A stretch of 64,000 nt of DNA from Chloroflexota bacterium. Its GTDB lineage: Bacteria; Chloroflexota; Anaerolineae; Anaerolineales; UBA4823. The notes beneath the pieces were generated by a model that was given only the letters and a program-made list of their open reading frames with translations, did no database searches and was not told where the DNA came from. A program made the position numbers and the translations under genes. The stretch spans positions 62,001 through 126,000 of the forward strand of contig JAKOUW010000096.1 in the NCBI GenBank assembly GCA_029782365.1, written 5' to 3'. This document shows, piece after piece, positions 28,401 to 36,646 of this stretch (position 1 is its first letter; each line of letters begins with the position of its first letter).

Positions 28401-28854
28401 CAATAAACAGAGCCGGCTGTTGATTGGTCCTTTCGAAATGACCACATAGAACATTAATTAAGTGGTCAATTACATGACGCCAGAGAATGGGCTCTGCTGA
28501 TTTTAATCCTCCAGGAGAGGTGCTCCAATTAACTAATTGAAAAAAATCAGGCTGACTTAATTCGCCGAACAGGCCTGGCAGCGCGTTTGCGGCTGCTGAA
28601 TAAAGGTGAGCCAGGAAGATCAGCGGGTCAGAGTCCTCCTCTGTTGTTTGATACCATAAAAGGGGAGAAATTTCGACAGCCAATTGAGCCAGGGCTGTAC
28701 TTTTTCCATAACCAGGTCCCGCCTGTAAGATCGTTAGGCGGTAGTCAAGAGCCTTAGCGAGCAAGTGGTTTACCCGCGGTCGCGATAACATCCGCGAACT
28801 GGGGTATGGCGGCGTGATTTTGGTTTGAAGAACTCCTGGAACTGGAAATTTCAT
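25495..28854 (-). CDS. Large transcriptional regulator: MalT-type ATPase, TPR region, BTAD domain
   Basis: A 1119-residue signal-transduction regulator. It opens with the MalT/LuxR-type head ('QTKITPPYPSSRMLSRPRV') and Walker A GPGYGKST (46-53), with Walker B in 'PALFIVDDAHLV'. A long helical TPR-like region spans about 330-800. The C-terminus holds an OmpR-type winged-helix region (from about 840, 'LGAFQLWRGQEILPSSSWRR') and a bacterial transcriptional activation domain (about 960-1110). It combines a STAND ATPase switch with SARP-style DNA binding. It converges on the glycosyltransferase operon, and no target is evident. The 75 bp between them have no clear terminator. Confidence 0.85.
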   Translation of the reverse strand: MKFPVPGVLQTKITPPYPSSRMLSRPRVNHLLAKALDYRLTILQAGPGYGKSTALAQLAVEISPLLWYQTTEEDSDPLIFLAHLYSAAANALPGLFGELSQPDFFQLVNWSTSPGGLKSAEPILWRHVIDHLINVLCGHFERTNQQPALFIVDDAHLVLESGEVPLLLDRFISLVPASLHILLSGRPFIGLPSLSRWRAQGEVLFLDQSDLIFTLSEISSLFSVHYGVELTQEEAASLSAFTEGWAVALQLIWQSIRSHPISLLEFSMERKAPSLQALFEILASEVFLRQPSDVRNFLLITAILRNLDAESCDALRRANDSNAMLAYLKRQELFVVETSGGLLRYHHIFHTFLRQQSPLNQRITWHFDAATYFNTHKEPEEAIYHLIQAQAWEETANILNLYAPVLVASGRLEAAASYLMALPPETLSVNPLLVFTLGELARLHSRFDEALGWYKQAESIWRVNRQQDGIARALRGQARVYLDTVNPSQAEKLLEEAIYLSDGFADREAQVRLYELLAENKLNSGRVAEAESLRQRAKALRMEGPTNEQLWFRVLLRTGRLNEARWELEKHAQTEKLSPVQTPRAHRETMLILSLIYSFMGQGDLAYNAALEGGLRGEELKSPFITAVGHMRQGHALLLPSAGLNQELRLNKAQLEFEKSIEIGQSLNVPRLQVEANWGLCRLIGYSGDISSAQRYAQKAIQIATQAGDEWIASLTRLTMGASLALAARYEAAADWLNRALAGFDECSDVFGRTVGNLWLAFCYLKQRDTAQLKRLLPEILAACQENCYDFLFLRPSLLGPTDERLFIPLLLYARSHPGNVSIYIDRLLEAMGLENIEYHPGYCLRIQTLGAFQLWRGQEILPSSSWRREKARLLFQILLTFRHMPLDRDQICEFLWPLSDPATAQRNFKITLNTLFQVLEPERDPGTDSAYIVREGSTYALRPNADIVLDAEEFIRASRGQHTQAGRTVPFYAIPPSASGLIAAGITDTTPQDMWRRAVELYQGEYLPDTRYESWAADERAHLATIFLETADKLANHLLQQNDFQPAIELCQRILIQDNCWERAYRYLMVAYARTGNLGQVGRIYLRCQQTLKDELDVSPSPETDTLFYQLTNQSDLN

Positions 28855-28935
28855 TTAGAATGATGTTTCTGATACATCTGAACACACAGGTTTCTTAAAT
28901 AGTTGCCAATCTATGTAACAGAAAGGAATTATCCA

Positions 28936-30012
28936 TTATTCACTGCCTGTCTCGCGATAATATGCAAGGCCGAGTATTAATAGAAATTCAAATAGTACAA
29001 CCAAAGTGGTGGAAAACTGCTCGAAATAATAAAGGAATATATTAACAACCGTAAGAGCTAAAAGCAATCCAGCAAATCCCAAAGTCACTCCGAGATTGCG
29101 CTTGCCAATGATCATTAAAAAAGATGCGCTGAGCAATAGAACAGCCACCAAAACCTCAAAGAAGACTCTCACTAAAAAAAAAGTCCCAGTGGCAACAGGC
29201 ACTACTTCATTGCCAATGTGAAAATCCAGTATGCGTTGGATTACCGAATTGGTCTGGCCGTGCAGTAACAAATTGAAAGGATTTTTTAACGATAACAGCC
29301 CTACCATGAGCATCCCGACAATTAAGAAAGGTGCATAACGGTGCGGAGTGTACCAATCATCTATTTTATCCAGAAATAAATGCCATTTGGCATGCAAGCT
29401 GTTAGGAGATGGGCGTTCATCGTCATCAACCATGTCAAGAATTGTGCGAGCCAGATCCGTTTGCATATTGCTTTGGGCAGAGTCCATTACTTTCGACAAT
29501 TGCCCTTGCAAAGCCTTGCGTTCCCGGTTCGTCAAAGGGCGCTGCACCATATCTTGCATCAATTCGAGGGCACGGACAAGATTCGCATTCGGCGTTAAAC
29601 GAGGCGGGCGGCGAATGAGGATAAACAACAGCACAATGACCAAGAAGAAAATATAAATTATTGGAGCGGCTGCCGGGAAGAAATAATCATTATTTTGGGT
29701 GATAAACTTTCCCACTTCGTCAATGAATAAGCCCATACCAGCCCCGCCCAGAACGGCTCCAAGAGTATAAACACGCCGGTTGGCGAATAGAATGACCAAT
29801 AAAACGGAAATGAAGAGCAGTAATCCTCCCCAGAGAACATGGGCGATATGAAACGTCCCATTCCCAATTTGAGGGTAACCCGCAGCGCTGAGAAACAAGC
29901 GGGTCACACTGATCGAAGCCGAGAAGCTTATCAAAGATAAAAGCATATAACGCTCGGCATGCACGCGGCGGATCATATTGACCCGTTTGGACAGACCTTC
30001 GTAATATCTCAT
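28936..30012 (-). CDS. Conserved multi-pass membrane protein of unknown function
   Basis: A 358-residue protein with about eight hydrophobic segments in two groups (about 25-135 and 220-350), separated by a ~90-residue cytoplasmic stretch rich in charged residues. I do not recognise a named domain. The ATG at 30010-30012 overlaps the stop of the upstream beta-propeller/TPR lipoprotein gene as ATGA. The two products are thus made together and probably act together at the membrane. Confidence 0.75.
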   Translation of the reverse strand: MRYYEGLSKRVNMIRRVHAERYMLLSLISFSASISVTRLFLSAAGYPQIGNGTFHIAHVLWGGLLLFISVLLVILFANRRVYTLGAVLGGAGMGLFIDEVGKFITQNNDYFFPAAAPIIYIFFLVIVLLFILIRRPPRLTPNANLVRALELMQDMVQRPLTNRERKALQGQLSKVMDSAQSNMQTDLARTILDMVDDDERPSPNSLHAKWHLFLDKIDDWYTPHRYAPFLIVGMLMVGLLSLKNPFNLLLHGQTNSVIQRILDFHIGNEVVPVATGTFFLVRVFFEVLVAVLLLSASFLMIIGKRNLGVTLGFAGLLLALTVVNIFLYYFEQFSTTLVVLFEFLLILGLAYYRETGSE

Positions 30013-31751
30013 GAAGAAGCGTTTCGTTGTTCTTGCAGCCAGGTCATGGCTTCGTCATACGACTGGCTGCCTAATTTGCCTGCGCGGCGGAAACAGCTCT
30101 CTGCAGTGCGCCAATCCCGCCGCTGGCCTGATGCAAAACCGAGCCACAGCCAGGCATCCGGATCTTCAGGTTGATTTTCTAAATATGCCCGCAGTGCCTG
30201 TATGGCCTCCTCAATCTGTCCGCGTTCGGAGAAACTGATTCCAATTTCCAGGAGAGATTTGGCTGGCCCAGAATTTAAGTCAATGCCGCCCTGGATGGTA
30301 GAATTTGCAAGTTGTGATGGAGCTGTCTGTGATGCTGGTGGCTGCTGGCGCGCCTCCGGATGTTTGTAATCCTGATCAGGCAGTGTTTTGTCCTCGGCAG
30401 GTAGGAATTTGGAGTTTTCTGTGTTGACGCTTGCCTGCGAGCGCCGCGCCTGGCGCCGTTCCAGGCGGCGCCGTTCTGAACTGCGCAAATCTTCAATAAT
30501 ACCTGGAAGCTTATGAGCTGACTTCATGATTCCGCGATAGGTAAAAGCGCTCGCCAGCAAAAGTAAAACGAGCAGCCAACCTGCGATCAGCCATGCGCTC
30601 ACTGGCTCTGCTTGAACCGGATTATTCGATGGCGAACCAGCAGGCTGGGACGAATTGCTGACCAATCCTTCCGAGCCTGGCTGCCAGGCGAGGCCGTAGA
30701 AAATGCCAGCCTGAATCTCACCTAGCGTTGCACGGTGGCTGCCGTCTGCTTGAATTCTCTCAACCCGGCGCGTTCCTGGCTCTGAAAACGAAAGGAAAAT
30801 GATCGCTTTTCCATTTTCAGCCCAAGCTGGATAAGCAGCCTGGCGACCATTCGAACCTCCGGTCAAATTGAGTAAGTTGTTCCCATCGGGTTGAATAGAA
30901 AGAATATCATTACCGCAAGCAAAAGCCAGGTGGGCGCCATCAGGCGCCCATTGGGGTGAATAGCACTGCAAACCTCCTGGTGGCTGCACAAGTACACGCC
31001 GCCCACTTCCATCTGCTTGAACGAAAACAAGTTGATTGGCAGTGCTGAGCCCAATTGTTATCGGATGGGTGGCATAGACCAGGCTCGAACCATCTGGCGA
31101 CCAATCCAAAACGGTGGCCGAGTGTTCTTCAAATCCCATAGAAGCATCGGAGGCTATCTTGTGCAAACCTGAGCCATCCTGAGCCGCAACCTGGATTTCT
31201 GCACCGTTGTTACGATTGGCCATGAGAGCGACACGAGTTGCTCCTGGAGCAAAAAATGCCCATACTGCGTCGAAATTCACCTGTCCCAATAAAACGGTCT
31301 GACCACCATTGCGCGACACCTGGAATAATTCGGTGGGTTGGCTGCCGGTGCGGCAGAAACTGGCGAAAGAAAGTGATTCACTGTTCGCCGTCCAGCCCAG
31401 CCCGATTTCAGGACAGGCAGGCGTGTTGGTTAATTGACGGATTTTCCCAGACGGCAAATCCAAAACATAGATGTCCGTATTATCCCAGGAGCGAATTAGG
31501 ATAAAGGCGAAAGATCGTCCATCAGGTGACCAGGCGCCACCCAAAGGATATCCAGGCGCGGGCAAATTTGCTTGAAGTGGAGAGCCAGAGGATTGGGCGG
31601 GGTAGAGGCGTAAGATTGCCTGGGCTTTGCTGCCGCCTCCAACCGCGGTCACAGCGACTGCAGCCTGGGCTGGCGAATTGACCTGAGTGCCCTGGGCACA
31701 GCTGGTGATTGAAACGGCGAGAATCAGAAATAATATCAGTTTTGTCCGCAT
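30009..31751 (-). CDS. TolB-like beta-propeller lipoprotein with TPR C-terminus
   Basis: A 580-residue protein. The signal peptide ends in ITSC (Cys18 from the ATG at 31751). Residues about 65-370 contain repeated WD40/PD40 blades ('GAWSPDGRSFAFI', 'LDWSPDGSSLVYA', 'PQWAPDGAHLAFA'). A transmembrane helix lies near 385-405. After a basic, Arg-rich stretch the C-terminus has TPR units ('LEIGISFSERGQIEEAIQAL'). The external propeller and the TPR end lie on opposite sides of the membrane. That topology suits a scaffold or sensor. The next gene is translationally coupled. Confidence 0.82.
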   Translation of the reverse strand: MRTKLILFLILAVSITSCAQGTQVNSPAQAAVAVTAVGGGSKAQAILRLYPAQSSGSPLQANLPAPGYPLGGAWSPDGRSFAFILIRSWDNTDIYVLDLPSGKIRQLTNTPACPEIGLGWTANSESLSFASFCRTGSQPTELFQVSRNGGQTVLLGQVNFDAVWAFFAPGATRVALMANRNNGAEIQVAAQDGSGLHKIASDASMGFEEHSATVLDWSPDGSSLVYATHPITIGLSTANQLVFVQADGSGRRVLVQPPGGLQCYSPQWAPDGAHLAFACGNDILSIQPDGNNLLNLTGGSNGRQAAYPAWAENGKAIIFLSFSEPGTRRVERIQADGSHRATLGEIQAGIFYGLAWQPGSEGLVSNSSQPAGSPSNNPVQAEPVSAWLIAGWLLVLLLLASAFTYRGIMKSAHKLPGIIEDLRSSERRRLERRQARRSQASVNTENSKFLPAEDKTLPDQDYKHPEARQQPPASQTAPSQLANSTIQGGIDLNSGPAKSLLEIGISFSERGQIEEAIQALRAYLENQPEDPDAWLWLGFASGQRRDWRTAESCFRRAGKLGSQSYDEAMTWLQEQRNASS

Positions 31752-31757
31752 CAAAAT

Positions 31758-31763
31758 ATTATA
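31758..31763 (-). promoter_or_regulatory. Perfect -10 box six bases before the ATG (probable leaderless start)
   Basis: TATAAT on the minus strand (31763-31758) is followed by ATTTTG and then the ATG at 31751. Transcription would begin at or next to the start codon. A weak -35 (CTGGCT, 31786-31781) lies 17 bp upstream. There is no ribosome-binding site. Confidence 0.5.
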
Positions 31764-31795
31764 CTATGACCGGAAATCAAAGCCAGAAAGAGCTT

Positions 31796-32994
31796 TTATG
31801 GGCTGTCAGCCGCCCCGTTCCAATCCAGATAGGGCAAGTAAATGGAATGGCTGGACCCTGCCAGGCTGTAGAAGCCTGGTTAGCAGATTACCGAACGGAA
31901 TAAATTTATCTGCGGGGATCGAATTGGTGATGCAGAAGCCGGGCAGGTTAAGCTTTCAGGGCGCCATGCTGAGCCATCCCAGCGCAGCAATATTAAGCTG
32001 GTTTCATCTACCAACCCCGCATCCCAATCTGAATAATGGATGGTGACAGTAATCGGAAGAGAAAACTTCAATTCTGGCTGGGAAATCTCCCCGTCCAACA
32101 GTGTTAACCGGAATGCATGACCTGTTCCGCCATAATTGGGGGGAGCAATGCTCGTAGTAGGAGTGATTACAGCGGTAAATGTTAGGGAAACAGCAGCAGT
32201 AGGGAAGTCCAGCGAGATGAATGCTTTTTGTGTGTCTGTGAATATTAATATATTCGAGGCATCGGGATGCAAGGTTGTGGTTTGTGGCTGCGGTAAGATA
32301 ATAAAGCTTTGGTTTCTCGCCGTTGAAGATGGGATGGATACAATGCTCAAGGGCGGTTGGAAAACAAAACCTGGAAGGCTAGGCGTGATGGTGTAGAATC
32401 CTGAAATTAGATTGGAAAAACCAAACCAGCCAGCAGATTGCTGGTTGATGAGGCATCGAGTGTCCTCGATATCAGATGTGGCTGTGATGGATTAGAAATT
32501 TCTATTGTGAGAAGATCGCCTAATGAAGAACCATAAAGGTAATTCCGATAGACGGCACCCTCGTAAAGGATGGCACCCTGCCAAAATGAGGTTAATGTTG
32601 GGTGCAGCGGATCGGTTATATCGAAAATTATCAATCCATTTCCTCTGCAGGCCAAATAAATGTAATGGCTGTCAATCACCATGCGATAAATAGTCTCGAT
32701 CACCGCAGGATAAATTGCACAGCCAACACGTTGAGGGCGAGATGGGTCGGAGAGATCGAGTACAGTCAATTCATCACTGGTAGCTACATATACCAGACCG
32801 TTATTCACAGCCACTTGGTAACTGGCCCCTCCAATATGTCCATTAAATTGAAAGCTCACAGGGGTAAATGATGAATCTGTCTCAGCTAATTCATCTAAGC
32901 GAGATTCCGCTTTTGACTTGATAACCGATACATATAAAATTAGAAGCCCAGCGAGAAAAACAATAAAGGAGGCAATGACTTTTCTTGTTTTCAT
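31796..32994 (-). pseudogene. Broken LVIVD-repeat surface protein
   Basis: The 5' part (32994-32407) encodes a membrane-anchor helix and about three LVIVD beta-propeller units ('LVYVATSDELTVLDLSDPSRP', 'YIYLACRGNGLIIFDITDP') and then stops at 32407-32409. The +1 frame continues directly as SNLISGFYTITPSLPGFVFQ. It runs on through a domain typical of the C-terminal part of Chloroflexota surface proteins ('VTIHYSDWDAGLVDETSLIL') to a TAA at 31880-31882. The same frame stays open past that stop, ending in 'SHSIYLPYLDWNGAADSP' at 31796. The YLP-type ending is common in this class. One frameshift near 32430 and one nonsense codon thus break a single gene. The propeller also seems short, suggesting an internal deletion. 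Confidence 0.65.
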
Positions 32995-33105
32995 GCCATT
33001 TTCTCCTTTAAATGTAAGTAAGAATTTGTTTATTTTCTATATTTTGATTATAGCACTGGGAATTAAGAGAATTCTATAGCTGAATTTGAGAATTACGCAG
33101 TTGTG

Positions 33106-34620
33106 TTAGGCAGCAACGCCTGCCATCAGCAGACCGATTTGCTCTACGGTTGCTTCTCCCCGCCGGACAATACCCATGATTCGCCCTTCGTAAATGACCG
33201 CAATTCTATCTGAGAGCGACAAAATTTCATCCAGGTCTTCAGAAATAAGCAGAATGGCAGTGCCAGCCTGGCGTTGGGCGAGGAGTTGTTGATGAATATA
33301 TTCGGTTGCACCGATATCCACACCGCGCGTCGGCTGTGCAGCGATCAACACACGTGGTTTCCGTGCAAGCTCCCGCGCCATGATGAGCTTTTGGATATTT
33401 CCTCCCGATAAATTTTTAATCGGAGTTTCTAACGTTGGTGTTTTGACTGAGAACTGTTCCACTAACCTCTGAGCAAATGAATTCATAGCGCTGAAATTAA
33501 GGAATATACCTCTGGAAAACTTTGGCTGGGAATGGTCATGCAAGAAGATATTTTCTTGAACAGAAAATTCGCGAATTGCGCCATCGCGCATACGCTCTTC
33601 AGGGATAAAAGCTAAACCAGATTCAACCCGTTGGCGGACGGAGAAGGTTTGGATTTCTTTACCTTCCATCCTTAAGCTGCCGGATGATGCCTTTCGCAAA
33701 CCAGCCAGGCATTCAGCTAATTCGCGTTGGCCGTTACCTGAGACGCCTGCCAACCCGACGATTTCACCGGAATGCAGCTCAAGGTCGACCCCACGTAAAC
33801 TTTCGGTCCCCCGATCTCCGATAGCGCAAAGGCTTTTGATTGCCAGGCGCGCTTCCCCATGCTGAATCGGCTGAGGCGCAAGTTGCTTCACCTCGCGACC
33901 AACCATCATCTTGACCAATTCTGTCCGGCTAAATTGTCCGGCAGAGAGAGTCCCAATGATCCGCCCGTCTCTTAGAACAGTTACACGATTTGAGACAGCC
34001 ATCACTTCGTGCAGCTTATGAGAGATGAATATCAATGCATGACCTTCTGCGACCATGCGTTTCAGCGTTGAAAATAAGTCATTAACCTCTTGAGGAGTAA
34101 GAACTGCAGTAGGCTCGTCAAGGATGATCAGCCCAGCCCCTCGATAGAGCGCTTTGATGATTTCAACTCTTTGCTGCTCACCTACCGAAAGGTGCCATAC
34201 CATAGCAGAAGGATCAACTTTCAACCCGTATATTTTAGATAACTCTTCGATGCGCCTGGCGACTTTCGCTAGGTCTAACAATGGCTCATGATCCCCTGGA
34301 AGACCTAAGGCAACATTTTCCACCACACTCAGGCTGGGAACCAGCATAAAATGTTGGTGGATCATGCCAATGCCTGCTTTGATCGCATCGGCGGGGGAGT
34401 AGAATGCATGCTCTACGCCATTGATCAGAATCTTGCCTTCATCTGGACGGTACATGCCATACAATTGGCGCATCAGGGTGCTCTTACCTGCGCCGTTTTC
34501 ACCTAATAAGGCATGCACTTCACCGGCTTTTACATCGAAACAAACGCCATCATTTGCCAAAACGCCAGGAAAGCGTTTGGTAATATCGCACATTTCAACG
34601 GTTTCGATGCGTTTGGGCAT
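33106..34620 (-). CDS. BMP-type (nucleoside/purine) ABC transporter ATPase, double domain
   Basis: A 504-residue ATPase with two nucleotide-binding domains, as in YufO/RbsA-like proteins. Domain 1 has Walker [10 protein letters not shown], signature [11 protein letters not shown] and Walker [12 protein letters not shown]. Domain 2 has the usual degenerate Walker A ([16 protein letters not shown]) and signature [10 protein letters not shown]. It is the last gene of the four-gene transporter set and lies 67 bp after the binding-protein gene, behind a strong hairpin. Substrates of this class are nucleosides or other small polar molecules. Confidence 0.9.
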   Translation of the reverse strand: MPKRIETVEMCDITKRFPGVLANDGVCFDVKAGEVHALLGENGAGKSTLMRQLYGMYRPDEGKILINGVEHAFYSPADAIKAGIGMIHQHFMLVPSLSVVENVALGLPGDHEPLLDLAKVARRIEELSKIYGLKVDPSAMVWHLSVGEQQRVEIIKALYRGAGLIILDEPTAVLTPQEVNDLFSTLKRMVAEGHALIFISHKLHEVMAVSNRVTVLRDGRIIGTLSAGQFSRTELVKMMVGREVKQLAPQPIQHGEARLAIKSLCAIGDRGTESLRGVDLELHSGEIVGLAGVSGNGQRELAECLAGLRKASSGSLRMEGKEIQTFSVRQRVESGLAFIPEERMRDGAIREFSVQENIFLHDHSQPKFSRGIFLNFSAMNSFAQRLVEQFSVKTPTLETPIKNLSGGNIQKLIMARELARKPRVLIAAQPTRGVDIGATEYIHQQLLAQRQAGTAILLISEDLDEILSLSDRIAVIYEGRIMGIVRRGEATVEQIGLLMAGVAA

Positions 34621-34634
34621 GCAAGACTCCGGGC

Positions 34635-34669
34635 GCCTCTGTTCCCCTCAAAAAGAGGCGAACAGAGGC
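34635..34669 (-). terminator. Intercistronic hairpin after the BMP binding-protein gene
   Basis: GCCTCTGTTC (34635-34644) pairs perfectly with GAACAGAGGC (34660-34669), extended inside by CCTC/GAGG around an AAAAA loop. It sits between the binding-protein stop and the ATPase start and has no following T-run on the minus strand. It probably tunes the ratio of binding protein to ATPase by partial termination or by protecting the upstream mRNA. Confidence 0.65.
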
Positions 34670-34687
34670 CGAAAACTTAACTGATCA

Positions 34688-35695
34688 TTAAGGATTTACA
34701 GTAACCGTGCCAGCTTTGATATCAGCGACTGCCTTATCTGCTGCAGCCTTGACATCAGTCGGTAATGCATATCCGCTGTTAAAGGTGATCTTTAAGCCAT
34801 CGTTTTTCAACTGGAGGACATACTTGTCGCCACCAAGAACGCCAGCTTTCCGCTTTGAAAGGATATCCTTAAGCATGCCAGTCCAGTCATAAACCTGGCT
34901 GGAAACCACCAAAGCGGGTGCGAGGGAAGACTGGTCAGCCTGGGTGCCAAACCACAATACTGCGCCGTTGTCCTTGGCAGCGCCGATGGAGCCGACAACA
35001 GATTGGGATGAGCCGGTCAAGACATCAGCGCCCGCTGCGATATGAGTCTTAGCTGCTTCCGTCATCAGAGCTACATCAGAGAAAGACCCAGTCCAGGTCT
35101 TGGACACTTTGATGTTGGCATCTACAGAAGCTACACCTTGAACAAAACCGTCAATGTATGTTTTGGCATCGCCAACTTCCACAGGCCCGGTGACGCCGAT
35201 TGTTTTGCTCTTCGTGAGCATGGCTGCCATAACGCCGTTTACATAGCCGCCTTGTTCAGCAGCAGCAGTATATGCATACACATTCGGCAAACCAAAGGTA
35301 TTGACATCGGTGCCCCAGGCAAAAGTGACGTTGGGGAAGTCTTTGGCCACTTCTTCGACCGACGCGCCATATTGCGAGCCATGTGCAATCACAATATCGA
35401 AGCCCTGGCTGGCGTAATCGCGGATAGCTGCGGCTGCATCCGGCACCTTGAACATATTTTCGGAATATTTCAATTCAAGGGCAGATTCACCACCCATCTC
35501 AGCCTGCACAGCCTTTACTGCGCTGTACATAGACTGACTGAAGGCCAGATCTGTGGTTGCGCTGGGCATGATCAGAGCAATGCGCACCGGTTTGACCGGC
35601 GCAGCGGTTGGAGCTGCGGTCGTGGCAGGAGCGCCGCAGGCGCTGGCTAAAACAGCCAGCATGAGAACTACAACAAACAAACTTTTCGACTTCAT
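34688..35695 (-). CDS. BMP-family ABC substrate-binding lipoprotein
   Basis: A 335-residue basic membrane protein (BmpA/PnrA) family binding protein. The signal ends in LASAC with Cys20, followed by a short Ala/Pro/Thr linker. The mature part has the family features 'DIVIAHGSQYGASVEEVAKD' and 'FPNVTFAWG'. PnrA-like members bind purine nucleosides. It follows the two permease genes with 18 bp spacing. Confidence 0.9.
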   Translation of the reverse strand: MKSKSLFVVVLMLAVLASACGAPATTAAPTAAPVKPVRIALIMPSATTDLAFSQSMYSAVKAVQAEMGGESALELKYSENMFKVPDAAAAIRDYASQGFDIVIAHGSQYGASVEEVAKDFPNVTFAWGTDVNTFGLPNVYAYTAAAEQGGYVNGVMAAMLTKSKTIGVTGPVEVGDAKTYIDGFVQGVASVDANIKVSKTWTGSFSDVALMTEAAKTHIAAGADVLTGSSQSVVGSIGAAKDNGAVLWFGTQADQSSLAPALVVSSQVYDWTGMLKDILSKRKAGVLGGDKYVLQLKNDGLKITFNSGYALPTDVKAAADKAVADIKAGTVTVNP

Positions 35696-35713
35696 TTTTC
35701 TTCTCCTAACAAA

Positions 35714-36646
35714 TTAGTTTTCGCCTCGTTCAAAAGGCTTATTCAAAGCGGCCGGTTGCCGGACGCGATTGACCGTAACAGCGAGAGCGGCTATCGTCAG
35801 CAGATAAGGCAGCATAACAGCCACATCCGAAGGGATATTAATGCCTAGCACCTGCACCCATAATTGGAATGCATTGACTGTACTGAACAGTAATGCGCCT
35901 GCCATGATGCCCAATGGCTGCCACCCACCAAAGTAAACCAATGCCACAGCGATGAAACCCATGCCAGCAGTCAGATTATCCTGGAAAAGATTAAGCAAGG
36001 AAATTGAGAGAGATGCCCCAGCTATCCCAGCCAACATAGAACCGAGACAAACGCTGGCGTATCGAACTTGGTCGACATTGACACCTAAGGAATCCGCGGC
36101 GGCAGGATTTTGACTAACGGCCTTAATCTTTAATCCCCAGGTGGTTTTTTCAAGAACCCACCAAGCAATTGGCACTAGCAAAAAAGCGCCATAAACAAGA
36201 AGGTTCTGATCAAAGAAAATCTCACCAATTACAGGAATGTCACTTAGAAGAGGAATTTTTACTGGTTGAAATCCAGTAATTGTTTTTACGGTGCCAATCG
36301 TCACTTTAAAGAGCAGGCTGGATAAACCCAATCCAAACATGTATAAGCCGATTCCGCTGATTCCTTGTTCTGCTTTTAGTGTAATGCTGATTAAAGACAT
36401 CAACAAACCCATCATAAGGCCAACAAGAATAGCGGCCAATAAGCCAAACCATAAGTTGCCTGTGTTCAACACCACAAAAAAAGCGGCATACCCGCTAATC
36501 AACATGACTCCGTCGACTCCCAGGTTAACAACGCCTGAAGATTGGCTGAACGATTCGCCAATAGCGGCATAAAGGTAAGGGGTTGCCAACCGGATTGCCG
36601 AAGTTAGGATCCCAACCATCACACTCAATGTGAAGATTTGGCTCAT
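35714..36646 (-). CDS. BMP-type ABC transporter permease (YufQ-like)
   Basis: A 310-residue permease of the BPD_transp_2 family with about nine hydrophobic segments. The 'NLGVDGVMLISGYAAFF' motif near the N-terminus and the coupling loop 'KAVSQNPAAADSLGVN' are typical. The ATG at 36644-36646 overlaps the stop of the preceding permease as ATGA. A longer frame beginning at 36730 lies inside that gene and is rejected. Confidence 0.9.
   Translation of the reverse strand: MSQIFTLSVMVGILTSAIRLATPYLYAAIGESFSQSSGVVNLGVDGVMLISGYAAFFVVLNTGNLWFGLLAAILVGLMMGLLMSLISITLKAEQGISGIGLYMFGLGLSSLLFKVTIGTVKTITGFQPVKIPLLSDIPVIGEIFFDQNLLVYGAFLLVPIAWWVLEKTTWGLKIKAVSQNPAAADSLGVNVDQVRYASVCLGSMLAGIAGASLSISLLNLFQDNLTAGMGFIAVALVYFGGWQPLGIMAGALLFSTVNAFQLWVQVLGINIPSDVAVMLPYLLTIAALAVTVNRVRQPAALNKPFERGEN

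Noticed and set aside
35042..35650. A 202-residue open frame antisense to the BMP binding-protein gene
   Set aside because: Cys/His-rich composition of a mirror frame, no domain, and it lies opposite a strongly recognisable gene.
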